Part shown: piece after piece, positions 48,600 through 60,179 of the stretch
How positions within the stretch are numbered: the stretch's first letter is position 1
Layout of the letters: each line of letters begins with the position of its first letter
DNA from: Nageia nagi
Lineage: Eukaryota > Pinophyta
Direction of reading: 5' to 3'
DNA: 64,000 nucleotides
Assembly: GCA_050084985.1 (NCBI GenBank)
Contig: JBITNC010000002.1
Location: forward strand, 34,286,001-34,350,000
Translations under genes and position numbers: made by a program
The notes under the pieces: model-generated
The model's database searches: none
What the model saw: only the letters and a program-made list of their open reading frames with translations
What the model was told of the DNA's origin: nothing

Positions 48600-50200
48600 A
48601 GGAAATACCTAGCACAAGTTGAGATCAATATTGAGGAATGTACATAGGGTTCTTGATGAGGGAAAGTATGTGTGGTTGGATACCATAAAATTAGCCAACG
48701 TTGTGTGACTGCAAGTGATTATCATCGATGAAGCATATAGACAAACATTAGTGAAGTGTTAGGATGCCCAATGCAACATATTTCATTTCCTAATAAGGGA
48801 AATAAATATCACATTAGAGGATATGTAACACATATTTTTGGTTCCCATTGAGGGCATTATCATCACATAGGCCCCCTCAAAGAACGGGGTGATGCAGAGG
48901 ATATTCGAGGATGGGTAGATCATTAACATGACCAATGGAGGGGTTGATTATGATATATGATACAGTAATGGATTATTAAGTCTGCATGTAGTGATAGTCA
49001 TGAATATGATTAATTAATTCTTATTTTCAAATACTAACAATCATAGGTTCCCTTGGAACCTACTAGATGTGGTCAAAGATATAGTTGAGGAGGGTACCAT
49101 CTATTCCTGGGGGTTGACCATATTGCAGTGAACATAGTGATAGTTGGAAGATTAGTAATGAAGTTGGATGGGATTTACTACATCCTTGATAATATAGATA
49201 TGGGCATGAGAGCATGTGTAGGTGGCACAACCCCACAACTACTATATCATATAAATAAATAGTATCGAGGTAGAAGATCCAAAGGCACTTGTAGCAAGAG
49301 AGAGCTTCCCTATGCTAGGAGATGGGATAAGGCATGTATTCCTATCATCATAGCATATGGTACAGTCTATGAGATAAAAAAATCATCTATAGACCTTGGA
49401 AGAGAGCACTAGGTTGGGCCAAAAATATTGCGAAGTTGGTACATGTCAGGAGGTCCCATGATGTACATAAGAAGATACCTCAAGATATGGAGGTTTTTAG
49501 ATATAAATGAGTCATAAGATAATTTGGAATCTAGTAGGATATACCTAATAAGAAAGAGCTTTATAGGTAATTAGAGATATAACGGTACCTATTGAGATGA
49601 TGATATACTTCCCTAGGTGATGCACCTATCAAGGTCATCATAATACCTGATGTGAATGATATCGACACTATGATGGTATATGATGCATGATAGGCTCTAT
49701 AATGGGAGTGATTGGTCATAGGTGGGAGGTTATATGTGCCTCCGCCACCACTAGTGGCTGTAATAGTAGGACCACCTACATTAGGAGAGTTAGCAATATA
49801 GTAACCAATTGAGCAGGACCTAGATGAGATAGGAGGGGGGATCAAGGATCTTGGGTTTGATCAATGGGTTGAAATCATGGTTAGGGGTAGGAAACCCATA
49901 ATGTATAGTTGATCAAGAAGCACGATATGACTATGTTGGATAGAGACATGGATAGGATGGAGAGGGATATCACTCATCAAGAGCATCATATCATGATTAC
50001 AGAGTGAGATTCCCAACATGGAGAGAAGCATGTCATGGTTGTGGAAAGGTATGTGATTATTTAGGCTAGAGATGGATTATAGGTGTAGCTTCAAGCTACA
50101 CAAGAGGAGGTACAATGACTTACATAGCTCCTAGCATCTACATAAAGGATATAGGAAGGTACTCCATGAGAAAAGGTAAGAAATCATATAGATGAGGCAT
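48600..50200 (+). pseudogene. Second plant mobile domain pseudogene (antisense in element D)
   Basis: Plus strand, heavily decayed: SILRNVHRVLDEGKYVWLDT, then LVKC, a stop at the expected Trp, DAQCNIFHFLIREINITLED and HIFLVPIEG (48630-48860). These line up with the PMD core of the E1 gene (LMERWDPNSNTFHLPTGEI). RFPWNLLDVVKDIVEEGTIY follows (about 49050), then YDI/DRDMDRMERDITHQEHH (about 49930-49990), a charged coiled coil as in E1 exon 3. There are very many stops, so it is much older than or faster decayed than the E1 copy. Its orientation is opposite to the RT/integrase of element D to its right, the same arrangement as in E1. Confidence 0.6.
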
Positions 50201-50589
50201 TGGTACCCTAGATACAACATCAATTGGGCATGGAGAGATGGCAGAGAGAGGCTCCTAGTCTTCCAAGGTCAATTGTTCATAGTAGGTATTGTGGCATTAG
50301 ATCCAACATTAATAGGGCATAAACAGTCATAGAGATAGATGTAGACCAATAATGCCATATCATAGAAGAGCATGTATTGAGAGAGCATTAACCTTTCTAC
50401 CAAGATAGTCACATAGTATCCACTACATATGAGTACCTTTAGGATGCCCTATCCACCAAGGAGGTCCATCAAGGATAGTGACCAAGGTAGAGGGAGAGAT
50501 GGAGACCCCCCCTAGAAAGATGTAAGGATTTCATGGTGGAGGGGATGAGACCCCCACTGGTGGAAAAGGCTGAGACATAGGGTCAGGAT

Positions 50590-53110
50590 TAGACACTATT
50601 TTTGATATGTGTTTATGAGCATGATATTTTTTAATACATACATATATTTATGGATATGCTCATATTTTTGAAGATGTATAATGCACATATGGATATTTAT
50701 GTATGAAAGATATTATATGTTTATGGATATTTAGATATACACTATTAAATTCATGATATGATTATGGAATATTATGCATGTATTTTGATTTTATGTATTA
50801 TGATCTCTACATGGGTGAATGTTTATTTTATACATGATTATATTTATATGTTTATGGATGGTATACTACATGATGATATGCTTAAAATGTGATGGTATGC
50901 ATGTGATTTTACTTTTATTATCATGTGCAATGTATAATGTTACAGGATTACATGTATGAATATTTGGATAATGAATGGATAATGAAAATGTATGTATGGA
51001 ATACAAACAATGAGAATGTATGTATAAAACACACATGAGTAAGAAAAATGAATAACACTCATGCATGCATGTATAAAACACACAAAATAAGGTAAATAAT
51101 GCTTATATGTATGGATAAGAAATAATACAAATGTATATAATAACAACACAATAAATACATATGTGTATAAATAAAAAACAACAAATAATACCTAAATGAT
51201 AAAATGAGCACACAAAGGATATAAAAGAAAATATAATAAAAATGAATGTCATTAAACAAAATAACATGGATAGACATGACCATATAAAATGAACATACAA
51301 AAATAATGATAATAAGTAAGACATTAATGAGAAAAAGATAAATCATGTACATAGTGATAATTTATTAATAATGAAAAATAATGATAATTAAAAAATAATG
51401 ATACCTTGAAAATTAATTATAATTAAATAAATAATAGACAAGTGACAAGTAATAATAACTTGACAAACAAGGACAATAAATAAACAATAACAATTGATGA
51501 AACGGAAACACAATAGAACTATAAGAAAATACACAATAAAATAAATTAAATGACATAAGAGGAGAGACTAAGTGAGCCCACACAAGATGCCATAAAAAAA
51601 AAATGATTGGACCATAATCCCATATAACACATCATGTAATGATAACAAAAAAAAAATAATCAAATTGGCACAAAAATGACATAATGAATTAACTGAGAAT
51701 AGGGATTTAACAAAATTTTGAAAAGTGAAAAAAATGAAAAAAAAACAAACTTTAATGAAGCGTAGTAAGTGACCATCATGCTAAAGTTCCAAATAGATTT
51801 AATAACATGATTCTAGGTAATTCAATCTAAACATAGAATCAAGTTGTGATATCCTTCAATGGTCACTAAAAGGGTACCATTCCAAGTAGCCCTTGATTTG
51901 GCATTTGAAAAGATATAAAATATCACACTATGGAATAGAAATTTGACATGTGAAGAATTAGAAAAATATAGAACTAAAAATGGACATCATTTGATGCTTT
52001 AAAAAGATAAATCAAAAGGGTAATTTTAACAAGGGTTGAATTTTAAGACATGCTTGCCTAAAATTTGAAATGCTAACAAATGACTTCAAAATATGATGAA
52101 ACTGAAAGAGGTGACTCAAAATGAAATGAAAATATCATAAAAGACTAGTTTTAAAAAATGGGGGAGAAATGATGATATAACATACATGCTTATCAAGGTG
52201 CTACTCAAGGCGATGTACTGACTTAGGGAAAGCATCAAAATAATCAAGGTAGATAAAAAGGTCAAAATGGAGATAATAAACATGAATATCAATGATAAAT
52301 GAAGCATCCAAATATCAAAAAATGAAAAATGAAAATAATAAGACATGAAAACATGAATGATAGAAATGGAAAAAAGTACTAAGTGACCAAACAAGAGATG
52401 TGGCATCAAAGGGTATCAAAACATGTCACCAAGTCATCTATAACATAAGGATATCCCTCAAAAACCATGATAGTCACAATATATGGTTAGACTCAAGGGA
52501 ATTACTAAAGGAAACCTAAGGTGGATCTGACCCAGGTGGTTACATCCTCATCAAGAACCATAGATGGGACAAGGTGATAAGATACATGATTGGACATACA
52601 ATAATGTTAGTGATACAATGAAATACAAGAAATAGATAAGGATATCATGGCTCATATAGGTACATAATGGATCAAATTTTATGCATGATTAGGAATATGC
52701 TTACTCTTTTGGGTATTCAATAGATAATATCCAACAATCGACCCTAGAGGAGGAACTAGATTGATACCAAGTAATATGATCAATGCAAGTGACAAAATGT
52801 GATGATAAATGCATAAATAAAGAATGATATGACACATGATGGATAATAGATGAGTGACTACTATACTATCTCATAGTTCACACAAGTGCATGATCATGAA
52901 AAGAGGGATAGAATCTAGTATCGAATCTTGATAACCTAATCAAATGAAACAAATAGATGAATGATAAAAGGTAATAAAACATCCAAGTAGAGAATGAATA
53001 CCTATATGTAAGGTATCATCCTCCAACTTAGTGTGGATAAAATGATGAATACAATCATGAATATATGAGCAAATAAATGCAAAATAAAATATAACAATAT
53101 GGACACATGA
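50590..53110. other. AT-rich low-complexity part of element D
   Basis: Runs of atgtatgga/tatatg and aataatga from about 50600 to 51500, then mixed AT-rich sequence. No domain. Small open frames at 50866-51352 and 52116-52409 come from low-complexity sequence (Tyr/His/Ile-rich). Confidence 0.5.
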
Positions 53111-53118
53111 AATAAAAA

Positions 53119-53695
53119 CTAAAGATCAAGAATAAAATGATTAAGATGAATAATACTAATAGACTCAAGCTCCTTCGATCCTTCTACATATATGAAATGG
53201 TACACACTCAAACCAATCTTGCACTTAACAATGTAGGCAACTAGCCAATTAGGGGAAAAATTATCCCTAAGAGGATGCTTAATATGGGATTGGTATTGAT
53301 TCTCTTTGAGAACAAGTTCACTAACTTGAGACTTATTAGTTGATCTAGAAACATGAGTTGATCTAGTCATCAAGAAAAATGAGTTGATCTAGTTGAGCCT
53401 GATAAGTTTCTTTATCGGGGATAAGGTCCTTGAGAAACACACATAAGAATGGGATCTCAAGCTCAAGAGGTATGACAAACTCTACATCATATATAAGAGG
53501 GAAGGGAGTAGTACCCATAGGTATATGAATGCTAGTATGATATACCTATAAAGCATACGAAAGACACTCGTACTAATTACAATGATTATCATTAACCATA
53601 TTCTTGAGAATCATGAAAATCATCTTATGGGTTGCTTTAGATTGATCATTACCTTGAGGGTAATAAGATGTATAGAATGATTATTTGATGTGATA
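53119..53695 (-). pseudogene. Element D integrase, C-terminal half
   Basis: Minus strand: YYPQGNDQSKATHKMIFMIL then NMVNDNHCN, YECLSYAL, YHTSIHIPMGTTPFPLIYDV, FVIPLELEIPFL, KDLIPDKETYQAQLDQL and, at 53373-53119, the integrase tail (LRDNFSPNWLVAYIVK, YHFIYVEGSKELES). This is the last part of the DDE core (the yyPQgNGQaEatNk block, carrying the region of the catalytic Glu) plus the C-terminal domain of a Ty3/gypsy integrase. The HHCC finger and first two catalytic Asp are absent: the sequence joins directly to RT at about 53700. It is interrupted by stops. Confidence 0.72.
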
Positions 53696-53699
53696 TCCT

Positions 53700-54119
53700 T
53701 CTTCAATATCTCACTGAAAGAACAACACTTATTCAAAAGTTGAGCTATAAAATGATGAATGGCCTAGATTTTACCTTGAATACTCCTTAAGATTTTGATG
53801 TTGTGAGGAGGAGGCATATCTATGATAGCATTTACCTTTTTAGGTTCAATATCAATACCTTGCTAAGACATGATGAAACCTAAGAGCTTACCCAATGTGA
53901 CACCAAAGATACATTTCATAGGATTCAACCTAACGTTATGCTCAAGGAGATGATAAAATACCTTGCAAAGAATTTTCTAATGTTTTTCATGCATCTTTGA
54001 TTTGGATAAAAATAATCAATGTAATATTCCACAATGTCATGCATCATGTCATGGAATATATAGATCATGGCTCTCTGATAGGTGGATCCAATGTCCTTAA
54101 TACTGAAAGGCATGACCCT
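53700..54119 (-). pseudogene. Element D reverse transcriptase (left part, split by E2)
   Basis: Minus strand: MPFSIKDIGSTYQRAMIYIF and HDMMHDIVEYYIDYFY (54113-53990), then LLEHNVRLNPMKCIFGV, LGKLLGFIMS, GIDIEPKKVNAIIDMPPPHN and LRSIQGKI (53960-53760). These are the palm and thumb blocks of Ty3/gypsy RT. The YVDD catalytic box has become YIDY. The N-terminal continuation is at 63934-64000 on the far side of E2. Downstream it fuses to integrase with loss of RNase H. Confidence 0.82.
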
Positions 54120-54124
54120 ATATC
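54120..54124. repeat. Target-site duplication (left) of element E2
   Basis: ATATC before the left LTR; CTATC at 63929-63933 after the right LTR, four of five bases matching. Confidence 0.7.
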
Positions 54125-54782
54125 TGTAGACCTTAAATAATGCATAAATAATAAATCAATGTACTATTTGGATATGATATATAATTGAAGCATATGTGTG
54201 AAATATGGAATCAAATGAATAATGGTAATTAATTTACCTTCATCGTAATCACATGAACATGAAATAACAATAACCATTCATCAATCACCATAATGCTAAA
54301 TAAGAAATGCACACCACCAATAGCCTAAGATAGGACACTGTTAGCTATGTAGGATAAGTAGATTTATGAATAAAATAAGAAATATGCAAAAATGAGATGA
54401 ATGATTTAATAGATCTATGTAGAGGTGGTGTTAGAAAACACCATTTTTGGTAGGATAAAGTGATTTTGCTAGAGTGATTTTGCTTGTGTTGGTATCTCTC
54501 TTGGAATTTTTGATTCCCTTGCATGGATCCCCTTCATGAGAGATTGTGTTGCCTTTGATGTCTCTTTATAGCAACATCTTGATCCTATTTGATTCTTGGG
54601 ATCATTGCATATTATATTTTTTGTAGTGTCTTCCTTAATGTCTGGCACCTTTTACATTGTACAATGGTCTGTTACATTGATTACATTACTTTGGGTATAT
54701 TTTTACCCCTTTTACAATAAATATTATTGATGCTATAAAATGAACTATTTAGTAAATAATAATTCATTTTTAAGTGTCTACA
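54125..54782 (-). repeat. E2 LTR A (outer, 3' end)
   Basis: 658 bases, tgtagacctt...gtgtctaca. Next to it on the minus strand is a purine tract (AAAGAGGAAAAAAA, 54783-54797), a good polypurine tract for a 3' LTR. Homologous to B and C. Confidence 0.85.
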
Positions 54783-55775
54783 TTTTTTTCCTCTTTGTAG
54801 GTGTGATTAAAGAAATAAAATTACATATCCAAAGAAGTAGTATAGAAGAATTTTTTTGAGAAATTTGAACTCTTTTTTTCACTGCCACTTGATGATGATG
54901 ATAAGGTTCCTTTTTTGCCCCCTTTTGGCTTGGTTTCCCCAAGAAAGCTCCTTGAGTGGTGTATCCAAGACAAAATTTGAAGAATCATGTCTCTTTTCCC
55001 CTTATGAGTTTTCTATCATGGAAGGAACTTGCTAATAGGTAGTCTTATGGTTCCATATCCAATCTATAAAATAGATGGTGTCATTTTTCCCCTTGCACTA
55101 TTCAACATTGAATCTAACCATTTCATAATTTTTTCTACTTAGGAAACTAAGAAACTTACATTCATGCCTTCATATAGAAGAGGTCACTTTATCTGTGATA
55201 AAATACCATTGATGTGGACATTGCTGATGGTGTAGGAACAATGAGCACATCATTGATGATATAGGAATAGTGAGCATGTCATTTAATATATAATTTCTAT
55301 AATATTCTATTTTCTCCTCATGATGTAGATTCCTGTAAAAAGGTGTTAGATATACCCTGCATAAAAGCATCTTGGATACATATTGATTTGTGTTATCCAT
55401 TAATAATGAGTCAATGTTGGTAATCTACTTATAATGACATCATTAGTTTTTCTTTTAATTGAGTGACCTCTCACTAGCCATATCGATGGCCATTGACGGT
55501 CATACATTTTATGTCTATGACCTGAAGATAGTATGCTTTGTATGGTTCATAGAAAAAACCATGTGGATACATAACAAGTTTCATCGTCCATTGATAATGA
55601 GTCAATATCCACATCTTGCTCATGGATACATCATTAGTTTATATTTTGAATGAAATCTCACTAGCTATATCATTGGCCATTGATGACCTAGCATTTTATA
55701 GCTATGGTTCACAGACATTATACTATCAATAATCTTTTTATCTCTTTTTTTTTTCTTTTTTTTTTTTTAAGAATG
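54783..55775 (-). repeat. E2 3' non-coding segment, copy next to LTR A
   Basis: Homologous to 56990-57925 next to LTR B (for example gtgtgattgaaat..aactacatatccaaag, ccccttttggctt.gtttcccc, ctcactagc.atatc.at.gccattga). Each copy also holds a two-unit internal repeat of about 190 bases (about 55405-55540 and 55590-55735) built on a gatgatgagtcaat...tactt phrase. 55776-56383 matches nothing else here. Confidence 0.75.
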
Positions 55776-56383
55776 CATGTAATTGGTGATGCAATCTTTT
55801 TTGTATTCATAATCTTATTTGTATATTTATATTTTGTATATTAGAAAAATTTGTCCAAATCATAGATAAATATAATTGGAATTTTTTTTTTGATTTTTCA
55901 AGGTCTAGATTTGCATATTTTGGTTGATTTTGAGAAAGCTTTTGTAGAAAACATCATAGTGAAAAATCATAAAATTTTAATATATTTGGTGACTTGTTTC
56001 ATGATCAAAACTTACAAAAACCATATTTCATCATAGTAGGCAACATTTTGAGATTAATTTGAGCTTATTGCATGCATTTTTATCAAGATTTCAAGAGATT
56101 TTCAAAAATAACATTTTTTACATAAAAAATTGAATTTTAAAGGTTGTTTTCTTGAATTTTAAAATTTCTAGACTCATAAAACTTATCCCACATCATAGAT
56201 ATACATGCTAGTAACTTATTTTTAATCTTGCATGGCATAAAAGTGTTCATTTTATCATATTTCTTAAAGTTTTGTGTAAATATCTAGATCTTACATTTTA
56301 GCATAGATAGTACATATAAAAGTGGTTTTATTAAATATTAGAATATGATAAGTGATTAATTTGCATCTTCTCCTAAATAAGAT

Positions 56384-56989
56384 AAATCAATGTACTATTT
56401 ATCTATGATATATAATTTAAGCATATATGTGAAATATGACATCAAATCAACAATGATAATCAATGTACCTTCATCGTAATCACATGAACATGAAATAACA
56501 ACAACCATTCATCAATCACCATAATGCAAAATAGGAAACACATGCCATAAATAGCCTAAGATAGCATGTTATTAGCTACTTCGGATAAGCAGATCTATGA
56601 ATGGAATAAGAAGCATGTTAAAGCGATACAAAGGATTTAACAAATCTATGTAGAGGTAGTGTTACAAAATACCATTATTGGTTGAATTGAGTGATTTTGA
56701 ATGTGTTGGTATCTATCTTGGAGTTTATGATTACCTCCTATGGAAAGATTGTGTTGCCTTTTGATGTCTCTTTATAGCAACATCTTGATCCTCTTTGATT
56801 CTTGGGATCATTGCATATTACATTATTTCTAGTGTCTTCCTTGATATTTTCTACCTTTTAAATTGCATAATGGTCCATTACATTGATTACATTACTTTAG
56901 GTATATTTTGACTCCTTTTTATAATAATTATCTTCAATGCTATAAAATAAATTATTTAATAAATAATAATTCATTTTTGGGCATCTACA
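56384..56989 (-). repeat. E2 LTR B (internal, truncated)
   Basis: Matches A and C from ataaatcaatgtactattt onwards to gggcatctaca, but lacks the first about 25 bases present in A and C, so the U5 end is missing. It is followed on the right by a poorer purine tract and by the second copy of the 3' non-coding DNA. Confidence 0.8.
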
Positions 56990-58100
56990 TTTTACTCCTG
57001 TTAGGAAGTGTGATTGAAATTGAAACTACATATCCAAAGAATAAGTATAAAAGAAAAATATTGAGAACTTTAAACTCTTTTCTATATTTCCACTTGATTT
57101 TGATGATGATGATGGTCCTTTGTTACCCCATTTTGGCTTAGTTTCCCCAAGAAAGCTCCCTAAGTGGGGTAGCCAAGAAAAAATATGAAGAATTGTGTCA
57201 CTTTCTCCTTGTGATATTTCCATCTTTGAAGGAACTTTACTAGCATGTAGTCTTATGGTTACATGTTCAATCTATAAAATAGATGATGTTGTTTTTCCCC
57301 TTGCACTGTTCAACCATAAATCTAGCTATTCCATCATTTCTACTACTTAGGAAACTAATACATTTACATCCATGCCTTGATACAAAAGAGGTCACTTTTT
57401 CTATGATGAAATGCCATTGATAATATATGAATAGTGAACATACCATTGATGGTATGAGTTCTTTAATATTTTTTTTCTTCTTACGATGTAGATTCCTACA
57501 AAAAGGTTTAGATATACCCCACACAAAAATATCTTAGATAAATAATGAATTACATCATCCATTGATGATGAGTCAATGTCAATAATTTACTTATGGTTAC
57601 ATTGCCAATCTTTCTTTTAAGTTAGTGAACTTTCACTAACTATATCGATGATCATTGGTGGTCATACATTTTATGTCTATGACCCAAAGATATTATGCTT
57701 TGTATGGTTTAAAGTAAAACTATGTGGATACATAGTAAGTTGCATTATCCATTGATAATTAATCAATATCCACATCTTGCTTATGATTGCATCATCGATT
57801 TATCTTTTAAGTGAATGAACTCTCACTAGCTGGATCATTGGCCATTCGACTCCTAGTGTTTAATGTTCATGATCTTTAGGTATTATACTATCAATAATTT
57901 TATTTTTAGGAATGCATACAATTACAATTTATAGATAGTAAATACACATTGTTAGCTACATGAAAACAATACAATGAGGTAGAAAAATGAAGATGAAAAC
58001 TATAGTACATGTACCTTATGGAAGATATTTATTTTTTTCCAATGTATGAAGCCACTATATTTACACAAATAAGCATTTAATGTTGATGGTATTGAAGATT
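56990..58100 (-). other. E2 3' non-coding region with two-unit repeat
   Basis: About 1.1 kb between LTR B and the integrase tail. Internal repeat units at about 57560-57700 and 57750-57900. No open frame of substance. This 3' hypervariable zone with repeats is typical of Tat elements. Confidence 0.65.
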
Positions 58101-58108
58101 TTTGGTTC

Positions 58109-58400
58109 TTATTTACCATCCATGGATGATAATTTGTAGGCTTTTGATCTTGTTGCTTCCACTACAACAAATGGGCCCAACCAATTTGATTTTAATTTCC
58201 CTTTAATCTCATCAATTGTATCTATCTTATTGATATTATCTTTCATTACTAAATCTCCCACTTTAAATTCATTGGATTTTATCTTCTTTCCAAATGGTCT
58301 TTTTAATTTTGCATGGTAAACCTTCTGATATTCCATTGCTTTGATATCATCAATAAGACATGTCTCTATTTCATGCGTATCTTCAATGTAAGAAGGTGTA
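58109..58400 (-). pseudogene. E2 integrase C-terminal domain only
   Basis: Reads IKAMEYQKVYHAKLKRPFGK, KSNEFKVGDLVMKDN, IKGKLKSNWLGPFVVVEATR and AYKLSSMDGK, the standard C-terminal integrase module (a..Y.kkvk.r.fk.GDLVlr... then GKl.pnW.GPy.v......gaYkL...dG). It is continuous in frame with the preceding aRH, with no HHCC finger and no DDE core between, so most of the integrase was deleted without breaking the frame. Confidence 0.78.
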
Positions 58401-58862
58401 TCAAGCTTACATATTTTCAAGATCATGTCTTCATCCTCTATCTCAATTCGTGCAAGAGAAGCTATACTTGCTATTGCATCTGCATACCTATTATTGGTTT
58501 GTGGGATGTTTTGAATTGTATACTTGTTAAATTGATCCAAAAAATCATTAACCACTATATTGTATGGTCTCAACCTTTCATCCTTGGTATCAAATATATC
58601 CTATACTTGGTTAATTACAAGCTATGAATCACCATAGACTTCTAAATATTTTATTTTCAATGTGATAGCTACTTTTAGATCCAATATCAAAGCCTCATAT
58701 TCTACCATATTATTAGTGCATTCAAAACTAAGTTTGTAAGCCATGGGGACTACCTAATTTGTAAGAAAAACTAAGATAATAGCTACCCCTAATCCATAAG
58801 AACACTTGGATCCATCAAAATACAATGTCCAAGTAGTTGGCTCATCTTCCATGTAGCACACG
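58400..58862 (-). pseudogene. E2 second RNase H (aRH)
   Basis: Minus strand: WTLYFDGSKCSYGLGVAIIL, ECTNNMVEYEALILDLKVAI, LEVYGDS then a stop and LVINQV, and NNRYADAIASIASLA. The D-E-D-D catalytic set (FDGS, VEYEA, YGDS, YADAIA) is visible. An extra RNase H between RNase H and integrase marks the Ty3/gypsy Tat lineage. Stops at about three places (after FLTN, YGDS, INQV). Confidence 0.82.
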
Positions 58863-59141
58863 TACTCATCCAAGATTTACATCTAATCAAAATCATGCCA
58901 TTGATAGCCTTCTATTAGGTATACATGGTGTTGACAACATGAATCATCCTCATATTCATTTGGAAACTCTTTGTGGATCACTACTTCATCATTATAAGGG
59001 AATTATACAATGAAATATTAAATTTCTTTCTCTTTTATGGACTTTTGCTTTACCACATTAATATCAAATTCCTACAATAACATCATCCATTTTGCTACCC
59101 TACCTAATAAATGCTTATTTACCATAAGATACTTCAATGGG

Positions 59142-60130
59142 TTAATAAGTTAACAACAAATGTAGTGCAATATAATAGATAGTTAGTTTTTTTGTAGCAA
59201 AGACAATAGCAAAGCAAAGCCTTTCCATAGGAGTATATTTAGTTTCATAATCAATAAGAGTTTTGCTAAGGTAATAGATTGCCCTTTCTTTGTTCTCATC
59301 ATCCTTTTGATATAAAATTTCCCCCAAGGCATACAATGTGGTTGATATATATAAATAAGCACACTTTGAAAGGTCCATTGGCACTAATATATGAGGATTC
59401 AACAAGTATTTCTTGATATCTTCAAAATATTTTTGACATCTATCATCCCATACAAATTTGTATTCTTTTTTAGCAAATGAGTAAAAGGGCCTACATTTAT
59501 CTCCAAGTTTAGAAATGAACCTTATTACTGAATTGATCTTACCTTGGATACTTCTCAATTTCTTAAGATTCTTTGGAGGAGGCATGCTCACTATGGCTTT
59601 CACTTTTTTGGAATCTACCTCAATTCCTCTTTTGAATATGATAAAACCAAGTAAATTTTGTAGAAGTAACACCAAAAGTACATTTTTGAGGTTTGAATCT
59701 AAGCTTGTACCTTTTTAAAATATATAATACCTCCTCAATAAGCTCTAAATAATCTTTACCTTATGTTGACTTTACCAAGATGCCATCAACATATACCTTT
59801 ATTGATTTATGGAGTTTCTCATTGAAAATTGACACCATATCCCTTTGGTAAGTGGCACCTACATTTTTCAACCAAAAAAGCATAACCTTTCAACAAAAAT
59901 TTACCCATGGTATAGTGAAAGTAGTCTTATGTTGGTAAATAGATTGATTAGTATTTGATTATATCAAAAAATCCATCCATGAAAGACAAAGTATCATGAC
60001 TAGAAATACTATCCACAATCATATCAATATTAGAAAATGGGAAATCATCTTTTGGATAAGAATTGTTAATATCAAGGAAGTTAGTGCAAACACTTATTTT
60101 TCTCATTTGGTTTTGTAACAAGGACAATGT
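59142..60130 (-). pseudogene. E2 reverse transcriptase and RNase H
   Basis: Minus strand. N-terminal RT block NFLDINNSYPKDDFPF and DTLSFMDGF (about 60110-60000); palm motif YVDGILVKS (about 59797-59770) instead of YVDDILVKS; then in an open frame (59675-59142) FIIFKRGIEVDSKKVKAIVS, MPPPKNLKKLRSIQGKI and the RNase H part CAYLYISTTLYALGEILYQK, ERAIYYLSKTLIDYETKYTP and MERLCFAIVFATKKL. It copied element RNA into DNA. The second catalytic Asp is Gly, and stops or shifts occur before 59675. Confidence 0.85.
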
Positions 60131-60179
60131 TAGCCATCTATTCTAAGTAATCAATTGGTTTAATGAAGCCAACATTTGA

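Noticed and set aside
50866-51352. Four overlapping Tyr/His/Ile-rich minus frames
   Set aside because: Low-complexity atgtat/aataat sequence; they look like membrane proteins only by composition.
58313-58627. 104-codon plus-strand frame
   Set aside because: Antisense shadow of the E2 aRH/integrase region.
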